DNA of 64,000 bases from Hypsibius dujardini (lineage: Eukaryota > Tardigrada > Eutardigrada > Parachela > Hypsibiidae), in assembly GCA_001579985.1 (NCBI GenBank), contig LRSR01014211.1, positions 1-64,000 of the forward strand, written 5' to 3'. Made by a program: the position numbers and the translations under genes. The notes under the pieces were generated by a model, which was not told where the DNA came from, ran no database searches, and was given only the letters and a program-made list of their open reading frames with translations. Of this stretch, positions 32,815 through 46,835 are shown piece after piece. The number at the start of each line of letters is the position of its first letter. Positions within the stretch are counted from its first letter, which is position 1.

Positions 32815-34113
32815 ACAGATTCGTCTGTAGCGTCGATTAACAGCGAATGAATAACAGCGCTCAGACGACACCAGGGACGGAAATGACGGCATACCTCCGA
32901 GCCTCTAACACCCCCAGCAGCAAATGCCAACGTTTAATCTCAAAGTCAATAAAAACGGGACACACATCGTCCATTGCAGAAGTAGCGACATGGGACGAAA
33001 GAGCATCTGTCCACTTTTTAAGCCAGCCGATAAACTATGACCAAGTACATGATATTTAAAACCAAAGCTTTAGCTACGTGTCCAACTTGAAGCCTATTTT
33101 GTATGAGTCATATAGGGCCTCCTAAAATGCGAGGGTCCAACCTTGCGGATAACTCTCAACTGGTTTCTGCCTGGATGTAGCCTATTTTAACTGTGTTAAA
33201 ACAAGCTGGCATCCAGCCAAAATAGCTAAGTGAACAGACTAGAATGTCCCATGCTTTCCAGCCTGTGTACGACACTGGTTGACCTGGCTGGAATGCAGAC
33301 TGGATACAACCTGGGTCGGTATGCGAATTTAACAGGGGTCGGCCATGCACCAAGGTGGTTTCCACCCTGGCTCCGCCCTATTTTTTCAGCGATTTGGCCA
33401 ATCGAAAATTGCATTGCCCTATAGGCGTGTCTTTTATAGACCAATGGGAATGATCGATTAACTTACGCGAATTCGCCCAGGCCACATTCAAAGCAGCCGT
33501 GCTGGAAAAAGCCGTGCTGGAAAAAACAAGCAGGACAAAATTGTGATGTTTATCAGTCAAAGGTAGCCACGGGCCTACTTTTCGTTTTTAATTTTTGATT
33601 TTTAAAAATTACAGTTTTAGTAGATTTATATAATTACAGCAACATGGGCTTGTCTTGTGTTAATGTTGATTTTTGAAACCCAAATCGTATGTAAACAATG
33701 CCCTGAGAATATGTGAACGCCGCCGGTGAGCGGAATTTCTGGCAAATCACAACTTGCGCGGCATTAAGCCCTTTTACCTTGTACTGAATGGAAGCACGCT
33801 CTTCTTCGATACGCCCAGTACCGGCAGTAACTATTTACTTAAGGTGTATCAACGACCAGGGCAGCTTGTATATTATTTGTTTTCTATGGATTTTTCAGGC
33901 CATGTAGCCGAGTGCGACTAGCATTAGTAAAGAGTGCGGATATGTGGCCATACACGAACATGAACAGAGTCAGGAAAGCTATTTCAAGGGAATATTTGTA
34001 GAACATTTTCTCAGGAAATTTTGCGCGCAGCTCACTTAATTTGAACATATCCCATAGCAGGCCAATGATGAAATATTCCATCGTTAGAATAAGTATTGTA
34101 GGGACGCGGACGT
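32815..34113. other. intergenic, 3' of receptor A
   Basis: No coding sequence supported. Minus-strand open frames at 33156-33444 and 33884-34081 lack similarity. 33450-33530 contains a short direct repeat (AAAAAGCCGTGCTGGA twice). Confidence 0.5.
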
Positions 34114-37100
34114 TTATTCAAGAGTCATATTATCGAATTTCCGTTCGACTAATGAAAGATCACGTCGGCTGTGCACCAAGAGAGCATGAGCGCTGATAAT
34201 CCACCATGAATTCGCGTCTCCAGCCATTCGCTTATCTCTAAAAGATTTGTCCTTGTGTCAATCATACACGTGGATATTCATCGCCGTAAGCTAATTTGTT
34301 ATGAGATAAGGAAAGAGAAATACCTCGCCAGGACGAATGCAGATATTCCAATGAGCAGGAGGCTAACGGTGACACTTACCGCTACACCTGCCACTAATGT
34401 CCGCTGTGAATTAGACGTCTCTGGAAGACCATTATTATTACTGTCTCCTCGAGCTTCAGGGAAGATTTTCAAAGGTTAATACAGAATCGCACCTCACTAT
34501 TTTTTTGAGATAGTTCCATATTTAGGATGATATTTTTTTATTTACCAAGTTATATAAACTTATCAAACGTTAGTCTAAATAATTTTACGCAAGCAAGGTT
34601 TATGCTACTCATTAGCTTAAGTGGATAAAACGACTGCAAACTATGGTAGAACTTCCGGCAGTTGCGGTTTCAGTTGACACAGTTTTTCGGCTGATTAGTT
34701 TTAATGTTAGTAATTTCGACTAAAATTTTGAACAACAAAGCCGAAATAATAGTACCGTAACAACGGTTGGCTAGAAAGCCACATTTCGGCTCATTTGGAG
34801 GAGGCCACATCCCACCCGGCCAAAGGGCTTCCATATCAGAGATGTTGGACACTTTCTCCGTCAATGCGTTGTACAGCAGGCCCGGCTGTAAAACGCGAAC
34901 GGTTCTATTGGAAGCCGACGCTGTGTAATTAAATACAAGTAACAAGGAACACTTACCACGTAGACTCCTGTTCGAGGGTCAACAATCTCCCCGATCATGT
35001 CAATCATACGCTCGCCGCTCGCACTGAAGGAGGTCACACCCGTCGGCAGATGAAATGTCCGGTTACGTATCAGAGTGGCCATTTCAAGCCCCTCCAACAG
35101 TCTTCCCGTACGAATGTACGTTTCGTTCAGGACCTACCACGTACTTTTATGGGTTAGACAGAACTGCTCTCACATTCTGGAACGTTACAAATTTTGCGGA
35201 CGAACTCTTACCATTCCATAGATTTGGTACATCTCATAGGCTCCGTACAGGAATGTCTGAACCTGTAAAAGATTGCGAAACACATTTACAGTTTCACGGT
35301 TTTTCAAACACGCTTATAGTTTGTTGAGGTGACCTTTACTACCAGGCTTCATACAAAGTGTTAGTACCCTCGGCGAGCACTAGAACTTCATCTTCACCAA
35401 ACAGTGACGGATTGATTGTTGGGCCGACTTGGTCATTGACCCCTCCACCCCGACTCTCGCGCGAATTTCTTGTGTTAAGCCCGGCCCACTTACGGGGGGG
35501 GGGGAAGAAGGGCAGTTACGGGGAAAAGGGAATGGGCGAAATTGTTGATTTTACTTGGGGGTCCGGGGCGCCACTACCCCCACGCTAAACTTTTGGTGCG
35601 GGGGGGGCGGCACAGGTCCGGTCGCCTTAATGACCACTGGGAAAGGGGTTGATATGTGCTTCAACAGGCTATCCATCCATCCATCCAGACCGCTCTCAAT
35701 CCACCGCTTCAACCAAACATAGTGGTGAATTTTTGTTAGCCCCTTCAAACGAAGGGATGGCAAGCCTGCTGGAGTGGGGGGTTCCCTCTGCCCGGAGAGG
35801 TGCAAAGTCAAGGGAGAGTGAGGGCAACGGCCAGGTCGGCCAAACGCTCAATCCGCCACTGAGCTAACATTTATGCAAAGTCGCAGTGTGATTCTCTGCA
35901 GCTTTTTGGCAACAAAGCTTTTGTTTCTATTACTTCACTTTTAATAGCAAGCTTCAAATCGTTGCAGAGTACCCCTTCCCCGTAGGTCGGTTGACTGCTG
36001 ATTTCAACAAATTTATCCTACCTCACCGCGTGGATAAGTCATGTTGTAGTTGCTTCGGGCATTTACGACAATTCTGCTTCGCAGTTGTCGAATCGGCTCG
36101 GAAATGCCATTGCCATATGGGGAGCGAAAGCTGATTACGATCGTAGAACGGCTTACATAACCGCGGAGAGGCGTAGTCTTTACATACACAATTCACAAAA
36201 ATGCCAATTTGAGTTAGATTAGAATAACTAGATTTCCTACACCCGCGAGCGAGTAAGTGATACACAAGCGCATGCACTGCTGGTCATGCTTTCTTACGCT
36301 GTTGTCCGTGTCGTCGGTGACCTTCCACCACGCGTCGCTCACGTTGTCGAGAGTTGTCCCGAAACGATTGAATGTCAGCATGATGAACACGTACTCTCCG
36401 GTGATCATGCCGAGCCTCTCGGCAGTCCTCTATGAAGGAAACAAGAAACGACGCGAAAGGTCACAAAATTGTGACATGAGCCCGAACATAGATATAGCAA
36501 AAACCTTCAGCTAATCAAAATAAGAGGAACCCGGCGCTTTGTTTTAGTTTGAAACTCATGACATGTTGTCAAATCTTTTGGCGCAGAATAAAGGTTCGCA
36601 ACTCCACTCACTACTTTTCGTCAAATTAAGATCGTTTTGCAAACTTTTGCATTTTTTGATTTTTAAAGAAAAAAGGTCACCGGGTTCTCTTTTCCCTTTC
36701 GGACATTCTTTAAAAAATTATTAGACACATTTCATCAGATTCACTGCGTTTTGGACAGTTTCGACAGATTTGTTGCACTTTTGCTGCACAACAGCAGCGT
36801 TTCCGTCTATGATGCCCCTAGTCAGGAAGAAATAGTGAAAAAACACGGCGACCCAAGTTCATCCCATTTCAAAATGAGAAATTTGCCAGGCTTTTTAGTA
36901 ATTTCTATTCCGTTACACGAGGTAAACTATAACGCTGAGCTTTGCATGTTAAAAATTTGAGCATCTAAAAAGTTTGAAGTTTAGAAAATTAGACGAAATT
37001 CGTCTACCGTAATCCCCCGATCTCAAAGGACACTTTTTTGCCCTACCAGTTAATTTGATCCACCCCGGATCTTAACTGTTCATCACCGTCTGCTATTGTT

Positions 37101-40100
37101 TACTTACATTCAATAAATCAACTGATGTACTGTGTGCGTCAAGAAATTCCGCTTAATCAATCAATCAATCGCTGCCAAGTTGGTCATAAATTTAAACCAA
37201 TCACAACACAGTGAATCCGATTGAACAGTCAACCGATGACTGGAGGGGGTGGGGCTAAACTGTCCTTGAGATCGGGGGAATACGGTAATGAAGTTTTCAA
37301 ACGAATGTTCAAATGGGATAAAGAGTCCTGATAACTTTACGTAAGGTATTTTGGAAAAAAAACACATATGCACAATTTTGCAAACCCAAACTACTTCTGT
37401 GGGAAAACATATTGGAAACTGAAAATATTTTTTCCTTGCTAACATGTCCGGCGACCCTGTTGGATTTTCAACCCAAACAGAGCGCCGGGTGGCCCGTAAA
37501 GCTAGTTTTTTAATGGCACTCAGCAAAACTGGGCGGTCTGAATTTGAGCCAATTTCGCCTTTGAAATTAATTAAATCTCCGGCCGGTGGAGATAACAAAC
37601 TGAACAAAATTCGTCATTTTTATTGAGCACTTTTTAATTTCTTCCCGACATTTTCAACCGAAAATTTAACAGAAATCACGTTATTGACTTCGAGAAAAAA
37701 ACTACCGATGCTTCAATGATAAATACGTGCTCCATTATCCCTGACCACAGCCTTTGGGCGCACTGAATTACATTGTAGAGCGCTTTGCCGAGTTCCGGTG
37801 TCACGATTTCGTCGCAAATTTTCTGCACCTAACCTTCGATCTCGTTGAGGTCTTCGATTTTTTTGGGCTTGAGCAGGTTCTCGGTCCAGCGCCAAAACTA
37901 ATTTCCGAAAGATTTAGAGTTTTTGCTGACCGCGTGAGCGGGAAAAATTGTTTACGTCCAGAAAATTCCCGCATCATGCCGTCATAAATAAAGTTCTCTT
38001 CTTCCTGCAATCTTTAAGTGCGCGGAATTTTTTGGGCTCTCCTGGTTTTAGTTACTGGCCAAATATCAAATGAAATCCCCAATCAAGCAGGGAAACAGTG
38101 AAAATAAATTTTGAGCTCAATCAACAAATCAATCTAATGCCAGAAGCAGTGGCACGCGATGGACAAGAGTGGATCGAACTTGGAGCACCCTGTTTTGCTG
38201 GGCACCAGTAAAAAGTGGCTTCAACTTGGTTAGTTGAAGGTTTTTGTCACATTTCTATATACGGTAAATGTACAGTGACTGTGGTCAGTGAGGTATGGAC
38301 AGACGTACCAGAACCATGAGAGCCGACCGTCCAGACCCGAACAGGAAAACAACTGCAATATGGGGACAGTTTACTGACTTTTGAAGTATACTGCGTCAGG
38401 TATTTCAACATGGCAGAGGGACTACGGAACCGTTTTAAACTCAAGTCCCGGATAGAAACTAAATTTAATTATTGTATAAAATGTCAATGCGCCGGCCCCA
38501 ACGACGTTAACATGTATAAAGATATAGAAATATATAGATTGTGTTTTTTCATTGTATCAATAATGCGGGCAATATCGATGGTGCAAATTGAGAAAATGAG
38601 TTCGTGCAGGTTACTTTTATCAGGGGCAGGTTATTATCATAAGGTGACCCTGGTTTGGTCGGTCAAAATAATTATCAAAATACAGAGTAATCAGGCGTCT
38701 TACATAACAGGACTTGATGAAAGGACATCACTATCTTAAAGCGCCTCTTGACGGCATCGTTCGCCTTAGCGCGTGCAGCCTCTAGACGCTTTACCTCTAC
38801 TGGTCTGCTTCAGTGTGTTTAGCGCCTTCTCAATCTCCGGGTAGCCCAGACTGGAATGGTAAGTCACCTCATTGTATCGAATGAACTTGAGGGATGGGTC
38901 GAGCCCGTTAAACCGGAGCTGAAATCGTTGGCGATATCCCCTGCTTAAGAATTCGCCGTCGATCGTGCGCAAATCGACCAGACCCGTTATATTCGTCCAT
39001 TCATGCGTCAAGAGCAAATTATAGATAAACTTCATCGCTGAGGTACCGGGAAAGATGCTCGTACCGAAGCAGTGTCCGTTGGACTCAGTGGGGCTGACTG
39101 GGACACTTCCTCCGCTAAGTGAAAACCGGATGATTATTATCCGATGCTGGTCAAACATAAATTGATTACTTGATAATATAGCTTACCTACAGCCGAGTAG
39201 GATCGATGTTGCTGATGCAAGACAAACTCCGATTATTTAAATGTAAAATAAATGAATTGTCTAAAGAATTACACTTATTCTGTGTATTGCGCTTAACCTG
39301 TTTGAAAGATTCTGCTAATGACAAACAATTTCAAATTGTGTTTTGAGAGGGCTAGTGTTGAAAGTCTTAAAATTGGATCATTTCCCATGATTAAAGTTTT
39401 TACAATCTCAAAGCAGGGGAAATGAAATTTCCCCGTGTTTTCCCAAATTTGAATGTCTGCCACGAATAAGTTTTCAGAGCCTAACCGATGGAATAAATTT
39501 TGAGAATGATCATAATTATAGCATGTAACGCGGAGACATTCTGGGTTCTTCCTCCGAGAATCGTCCCAAGCAAGCAAGATGATCTTGACATGTGGGATTT
39601 TTATTGTATCTTTCGTAACTCTTTCAGTTTGGGTTCTACATTTCGCTCAATGCGCATTATGCACAAATACATTTTTGCAATGAGTAATGAGCTGTTATCA
39701 ATGAGAGCTGCATTGGTTACTATATGACAACGTGATAGATTTGGGTAAACAGAATACAAGATCCACCTAGACAAGGCATTATTATAGGAGAATGCCGTAG
39801 GGTTGAATACAACAGAAGGCTTGTGCTGTACAAACACCATGCGTTCCTGTCCTGAGCTCGCTACGCCGGTAACAGTAATCCAGAATAATAGCCCCAAGAA
39901 ACAGAATCTATTGCGTAATTCGATCCATTCATAATGGTTGATTGTTTCGAGGGTTCAGCCTTCTGAGCCTCAAAGCAGAGTCCCTTAATCCCCTCTCAAC
40001 AATTCCCGTCGATTTTCACATGGTCTGATGGTCATCCTACTTGTTTTTGGTTGAAAGGTACCATTTATCTTTCAGACTCAGACTTCTGATACTATTCCAG

Positions 40101-41167
40101 ACATGCAAAGGGCAAAAAACCATCTAGAAAGCAGGTACCAGAAACCGATTGGTAATTGGTTCCAATGGCGATACGTTGCGCGGCATTGTTTGGTAGCAAG
40201 TTGTGGAAAACTCACACGCTTGGCTCTTAGTAAAACAAAATTATCCGTTATAAATGCCTGGTAGTTATTATTCATAGAGTTGAATTGCACCCTCAAATTA
40301 ATTAAGGTTAACCCTCATTTGTTCGAGCTGATTTGCAATAGTTATCGTTTGAGAGGAGATCGAAGAAAACGGCTAGAAGAACATGAAGGTCATGATGCTT
40401 CAATCAGAGGGGATCGGCTTATATCAGTGATGATTAGCCCTGACGCTTTTGTTGGCGTTTCCGTTACCGCCACGGCTATTACCAGCCGAACATACAATTC
40501 CCACATCCCCAGATTTTCGAATTATTAAACTCAAAATTATATAAATATCGGAAGCGGATGTCTGTCAAGGGGTAAATTCTCAAACGCAGCAAACCGGAAA
40601 ACTATTATGTCATGTCACCTGGCCGGTATACCATCCAGACAAAATGGAACACCCCGTTTAGCTCATGATAAAATGCACCGCTTTAACGGTTCCAGCTGTT
40701 GACAACTGACACTGACCTTGGGTGAAGCTGAGGATTTTGTTTTGCTCCACGGTGCCTAAGGGATAAGAGCTTCGTCCCTCTGGGCTAAAAAATTTATTAC
40801 TACAAACAGTTTTAATTTATCTGTACTAACAGGAGGAGAGAAAGGCGTAACTGTCAGCGTCAGCGTTGTTCTGGTAAACGAATTTTGCCGCGAAATTCTG
40901 CACGTCTTCCTGCAGCTCCAGCACGGTGGGTCGACTGGGGTCCATGAGGTAGGTATGGGAAAAATTGAAGACTGCCCCGTAGGTCAGCTTCAGATGCTCC
41001 ACGCCGAGATCAATCGCCGGTCCGCTCGTTTGGATGGCGTCGTTATTGCTGGTGTTGGCTTCCGGCACCATGATGGTGGTTGTGGCCAGAGCGATTCGCG
41101 GCAGACGGGCATGACCACAACTCAGAGTGCAGCCGAAGATTACGGAATAAATCAGCATGGTAATCAT
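34114..41167 (-). CDS. receptor A: NPR-C-like natriuretic-type receptor, 554 aa
   Basis: Single-pass receptor with an ANF_receptor ligand-binding ectodomain. Twelve exons: 41167-40831, 40755-40717, 39211-39187, 39114-38795, 38352-38309, 36429-36298, 36177-36022, 35262-35212, 35133-34957, 34885-34756, 34453-34324, 34237-34114; the sum is 1665 nt with all phases agreeing. After a signal peptide come RIALATTTIMVPEAN, SILLGCSGGSVPVSPT, VVFLFGSGRSALMVL, GEYVFIMLTF, LNETYIRTGR, RNRTFHLPTG and the hallmark LWPGGMWPPPNEPKCGF. The membrane helix (about 490-513) is followed by a tail of about 41 residues with WWII and SLVERK, then the stop. No kinase-homology or cyclase domain exists, as in the clearance receptor NPR-C. 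Ligand and signalling are unknown. The start is the ATG before the signal peptide; one lies 48 bases further up. Confidence 0.88.
37007..37285. mobile_element. MITE with TA target duplication, 279 bp
   Basis: Inverted ends of about 28 bp, CCGTAATCCCCCGATCTCAA at the left and its near complement at the right, are flanked by TA (37005-37006 and 37286-37287). There is no ORF. It lies in the intron of receptor A between exons 5 and 6. A Tc1/mariner-type non-autonomous element is most likely. Confidence 0.8.
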
Positions 41168-43691
41168 GGTGATCCTACAGAGATTCTCACTTTGAAGAAT
41201 CATTTGAAGATGCACAAACAGTTAAATACGCGCACGGAGGCTGCATGTGATGCCGAGAAAGAAATGCGTCCCTGGAGGAATTTTGCCAAAAACCTGTAAT
41301 GTGATATAGCGCAAAACCAATTAAGTACCTCACGCGACGCATGTTGCGCCCGCGCTCTCTCTTACTACACTTCACAAATTATCTTTTTCATTCGTCGGGT
41401 AGTTTGCGTGGAGTCGTGTTCAACGCCGTGAAGGTCAAATAACACGCCTTTCAGAGCGCAGTTATAGTATGAAAGACGTCCTCCGGATGGAACATGCTAG
41501 CAGATTGGCTTTGCTAATTACAGCGCTAATTTTCAGCGTCTGGATCGTTGATAACTGGGAACAGGTAACAAGATGAGTGGGCGGCTAGACACTTTTCGCT
41601 GAAACTGATCGACTCACCGGTTTTTATGTCTGGATTCTCTGATGAAACTTAAGCCACACCCGCCGAAAGAGGTTGGCTTGAATGTTGTAAATATTCTATG
41701 ATCGTTCATGTATCTGATACCTGTATACCGTATATATGGGAATGCTAAATCCCACCGAAGAGATAAGTTGAAAGCATTCGTCTTTAATGCGTAGGAAGGT
41801 TGCTTCCGAGGTGTGTACACCACAGCTCTACAGTTGATATTAAAGTATTACGTAATCCAGATGGGTTAGATGGGCCTAACTCAATACACCTAATACAATG
41901 TTTTGTCTACAATGTAACTGGGCCATGACAGTAGTTTCGAGAACCTTGAAATACAAGCAAGGCAAAATTGCAAATCTGATCGATAGCATCATAAACTGGC
42001 ACCCGGACATGTTTTACCCCGACAACTCGTACACTGATATGTCATATCTCTAAATTCGTATCGGAGTATAATTCGTACCTAGACATATCATACCTAGACA
42101 ATTTGCATTCACAGACAAATTGAATCTAGAGACATTCCGCATCCCGGCCATTTGCATAAGTATTATTGGCCAGTTCTCTAACTTCAGAATTGATTACACC
42201 TTTAGAAGCAGGCATTTTGATAGACTAGTCTTAACATTTATGATTTCGTTAGATTGCATTTAGGGAGCATTTTCCGGAAAATCCAGGAACAAACCACGGC
42301 ATTCATTTATAATGTCGAGTTATTGTTGCCTGAGAGCTTTATCGGCAGACTGGACTTTTCACGAGGTTTCTAACTTCGCTTTGCTCGGCCGCGGGAACGA
42401 AAACAAATGAAGCGTTGGAGATTATCGTATTGAAACAATGCTGCCAGTGTTGAAAGAGTTCCGTGGACGCGTTTCGCGCGCATCGTTTCAGGCGGGCGGA
42501 ATACCGATATCGTTACATGTTTATATACCGGTACCAAATGTACCTGTAAACGAAGTGTTCGGGTTCAAATTTTCTTGGTATGATTTGTCAAGTACGAAAA
42601 GTCTTTGATTACGATATTTTTGGGTAAGGATTGAGAGTTACGAATTGTCTGAATACCATTTGTCTGGGTGCTACCTGTCCACGCACCAATAAACTGGGTG
42701 TCTGGAGAAAAGAAGCGGTATCCTATGGGGGTGTTAGCCGCCTTTTGAACATCGTAGGGTACGGACCATATTTCGAAGAGGTACCACCTTCGTACCACTT
42801 CATATAAATAACGGCTTTCGTGGAAGGAAGGAAATAGTTTTCAAACTGGGTTAATGGAGGCAGCACACTTGCACCGGAAGGGGGGAGGGTCAGTACCACT
42901 GCACACCCATTGACGATGGAGCTAGGACAATAGTGCTTGCCCACTTTTTGAGAAAGCCTCGCCTTTTCGGTCATTCCCCTGTATCGTTCGCAGTCAAAAA
43001 GCGTCACATTACCACTCAACCGGAAGTTCTCTTGACACCCTGGTCTCACTTGATAATAGCTGTGTAAAACGAACTAAGAGAAAGAAGGTGGGTCTGGAAC
43101 AGCACACCTGATTGGTGGAACAGCACACCGTCTTTTTAGAGTTGCGACTCACATATCAGTGGTGTTTTTGCTTCCCCTATTGACTTGGGATATGTACCTT
43201 CTGCTATTTCAATCGGAAATGATTTGCGCACCTGTAAGCCGATCTGCCCTTTATCTGTGGTCAATATGTTATATGCAGGGGGACGGCAACAGCTGCTAGT
43301 CTCGACCCTAAAACCCGGCTTCCCTGTCCGTATGATGATATTAGCGAACACATCTTCATTTTTTTATTGTATTGTTCTTGTTCTTTTGAAGTTGCCCACG
43401 TTACCTTAATTCCTGTATTAGGTTTAACGCTACTTTTCCCAACCCGCAACAGTATATGTCAGTCCTATTTGGCATTGCGCTTTTGAGTAGGGATGGCATC
43501 AAATAGCAAGTTATAAACCAACAATTCCCAAAAATTAGGAAGCGAATAGCGGTATTACTTCCCTACATATGGATGAGCTTTAGAATCACAGCGTGCTAAT
43601 TTGAATAGAACTGCGCGGGGCCGATCGCAAACGCCATGCAGCAAACGCAAAGCTCTCCCACCAACGCTTGCGCGAAGTTTCTGGGAACTCA
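41168..43691. other. intergenic between receptor A and the Tc5-like element
   Basis: No known gene. A minus-strand open frame at 42723-43049 contains several cysteines (GCQENF, LFDCERY, HYCPSSIVNGC) and might be an unrecognised exon, but no splice partner was found. The bases just left of 43691 are the continuation of receptor B's tail exon, displaced by the transposon. Confidence 0.4.
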
Positions 43692-44076
43692 CAAGGGGTC
43701 GGAACGGGTCATCACACCCCGATTTCCCTGAATTTTTTTTTCCAAATAGTGGACTTTATTTGAAGATTTTAGAAAAGTATTTCAGCGGCCCTCGAGGTCT
43801 GGTATCGGCAGGAAAAAATTGAAAGTTTCCAGACCTCCCTAAAGGGTTTACCATACGATTCAACGACTGATTGGTTGATTTACTCTAGCGTAAAGTTTTG
43901 TTTTATTTTTTTACACCCTTACCCGCGTTTAAAAAACGCAAATTTTTCAAAATAAATAGGACGACTCAACATATTATTTTAAAAATTATAATAAGGATGA
44001 AATCACACCGACTAGTGGGAGAAAATTACAAAAACGGCCTAGCAATTTGTGTCTGCCTCACACGGTGCACCAAATG
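43692..44076 (+). repeat. left terminal inverted repeat of the Tc5-like element
   Basis: 385-bp arm; differences from the right arm that I see are acccgcg/acctgcg and ttatttgaag/ttatatgaag. Similarity stops just after CACGGTGCACCAAATG. Confidence 0.93.
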
Positions 44077-44143
44077 TAACGCGCTACGGCCGAATGTGGC
44101 GCCTTGGTGGACAAAAGCGCCAAGAAACACGAGAAAAGAAATG

Positions 44144-46835
44144 TTAGTCAATGTAATGAGTACAGTAATGACATTTGATCAGCTCGCCGTTGGAATCATA
44201 ACCCAACCCCCACCAATGTGCGAAGCAGAGTTTCTCTTGACACCAGCCACATTTTAAAAACATAGAGTCAGTACATTTTCGGCAAGAGTCACCGGCATCA
44301 ACACCTGGTCCCTTGAAACAGAACTCTACCGGTGTGTCGAATTGCGGCGGCCGTTCATCCAAGTATCCCGCCTTGTACCAAGGATATTGCCAAGCAGCCC
44401 GGAAACGCGGTGAGCAGAACTGGTTATGGGTGAGAGATTGAAGCTGGATGAGACTGTTACGCTGGTGTAAAATGAACGGAATATCATCGATGATTACTCG
44501 GTCATCGACAAATTTGATGAACGCCTTCTTTTGCCGAAAATAGAACACATCAAAAGGTTGCACTTTTCCTGTCGTTCCTGGTGGGATGATTCGCACATTC
44601 AAGTTGAGATCCTTGGGCTTGCACTCATCCACGAGCACCTCATCCATATGCGCGCCCCAAGAATCAACCAGCAGAAGAGTAGGCTCCGTGACCCCAGTAA
44701 AAAAGACTTCTTTGTAGAAGTCCTTCAGGATGGCCTTGTCCAGTTTGCCCGATTTAGATGCCCGAATGACAAGGTTCGGCGTTCTAAAAATTAAATAACT
44801 TTAATATTAACTAAGGGCATTGATTAACGGAGAGACAGAAACAGACAGAGGAACAAATAGGAACACACAGAGGAACAGACAGGAACAGACAGAGAAACAG
44901 ACAGACAGACAAAAGAACATATAGGAACAGACAGAAAAAAAAGATAGAAGGGCAGACAGAGGGAAAAACAGAGGAACAGACAGGAACAAATAGAGAAACA
45001 GACAAAGGAACAAACAAACAGAAACAGACAGGAACAGACAGACAGACAAACAGAAGAACCGACAGAGGAACAGACATAAGAATAAACAGAGGGACAGACA
45101 AACAAAAAGACAAGCAGACAGACAAAAACAGGATTATCTTACGTTGGCAGACTTTTCTTGACGATCGGACCAAATTTTCCACTGTTTTCCTGGATAACAA
45201 CCAGCATTTTTGGAGCCAGCACACCGGCAGCCGACAGGATCGGTTGAATAGTGTACGAATGCGTCATCGCATTTGCCGACTGCATCTTCGACTCAATTTG
45301 CTTGACTCCTGCAGAAAAAATAATTTAAAATTTTTGAGAAATCAAAAAAAACTGAAGGATTTGATTTAACAAGAGTTTTTTATGTGCCAAGTGTCAATAT
45401 CAATTTCAGGACGGCTTAAACCTATCGCAGCGGGGACATACATGAACTGACTCCGAATTTGCCAATCAATCGCAAAGTCTGTCTGTTTGTGCGTCTGTTT
45501 CTCTCTTTCTACTTACCTTTGTCGGCTAGTGTTCGTCCACTGTGCATTTCCCTGTTGAATCCAGTCTGGTCCGTGTTTTTGACGTTGTCAAGTCCGACGT
45601 ACTCCATCAGAGGTTTGACATCCTTGACAAAATCCACGCCCGCCTGCTGAATATCTGCGTCTTGCAAAACGGACTTTTCCGTGACGAACTTGGTGATTTT
45701 TCGGGAAACGATTCGGTTTGCTTTCTTGAAGGTTTGGACCCATCTCAAAGTGGCCTTAAAGCCTAGCAAACCGGCAGATTTATTGGCTGTCAGGGCAAAC
45801 CGACGTAAATCGCCGTCATGAATTGGCAACCTGTATACGGAGAAATTTTTTCAACAGATCAGCAAAATTATACCATGGGTTTGAATACAGGGATTACAAT
45901 TAATGCTGCACAATTTTTGTTTTCTAATTTTGCGAATTTTTCCGTCAACAATTTTGTTACAGTGATTTATTCCAATAATTTTAAATTAAGTAAAACGTTC
46001 TGGCAGTTAAAAGTTACGGTATATCATCAGGCATACTCCCCGTATTGAAATATAGCGGCTAGATCCAATCAATCGATTTACCAGTTTGTGGCCCGGTTAA
46101 TTATTAATATATTATTATTTATTATTAATTATTATTAATTAATTTAAAAATGATGACGTACCGTTGTCTTTTGGCTCTGCGGAACGCTGCCAACGTTTCT
46201 TTCCAAATCTCGGTTAGCTTGTTATTTCGAGACCCACCGTCGCCAATTTGGGCTTCCCAGCTGTAGAGATATCGCCGATGACTGATGAACTTAAAGCGAT
46301 GCTGAACGGTTTCAAAGTCGAGTTCTTATTCAATCCGGATTTCCAGTAATTCACGACCTTTATCTTGTCTTCGAGACTGACAAAAGTGTAGGCCTTCTCC
46401 GGATGTGATGGTCGGTACGATGAATGCTGCAAAGATGGCTGTGAGGGAGGGGTTGACCCGTCAGCCGAGTTGATGTCGTCGTCGTCGTCGTTGTCGTCGT
46501 CGTCATCATCATTCCAATAATCATGAATTTTGTTGAAATCAATTTCCGCCATTTCGTCCTCGATATCGAGTTCTGTCTCATTTTCAACGCTCATTTCCGA
46601 AGAGTCTAGGATATGGTCGATCAGCGCTGTTAACGTAAGACATGATTGGGTAAGTAAAAAAACATGCGCTGTACAAGCAAGTAATAGATCGATTGATTTT
46701 ACCATAAAGCTACTTACATGCTATCTCATCAGCAAGTTTGAGCTCCTTTCCGTTTATTTCAGCCGATGACTCTTTGAATTCGTTTTCGTAGAACCTCACG
46801 AGCCGGCGGAATACGTTTAACGGATTGATTTTCAT
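44144..46835 (-). CDS. Tc5/pogo-like DDE transposase of the long-TIR element
   Basis: Cut-and-paste transposase of the DDE_1 (pogo/Tc5) type. Exons: 46835-46718, 46626-46162, 45830-45517, 45308-45143 and 44783-44144. The N-terminus reads MKINPLNVFRRLVRFYENEF. Exon 2 has a very acidic run of Asp, then an HTH region (SLEDKIKVVNYWKSGL). The catalytic residues are in NTDQTGFN, LLLVDSWGAH and GKVQPFDVFYFR, with 37 residues between the second and third Asp. The C-terminus is cysteine-rich (SCRKC, LKCGWCQEKLC, KCHYC), a likely zinc-binding domain. Intron 4 carries an ACAG microsatellite. Around 46310 in exon 2 the reading frame changes by one base (LKPF against ETVQHRF), so this copy may be defective or misread. 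Otherwise it looks complete. Confidence 0.85.
44825..45130. repeat. (ACAG)n/GGAACAGACA array inside a transposase intron
   Basis: About 300 bp of AGGAACAGACAGAGAAACAG-type units fill intron 4 of the Tc5-like transposase. Same motif class as host introns. Confidence 0.93.

Noticed and set aside
44807-45224. Cys/Phe/Leu-rich frames within the Tc5-like element
   Set aside because: Repeat translation of the intronic ACAG array; only the part from 45143 upward is transposase exon.
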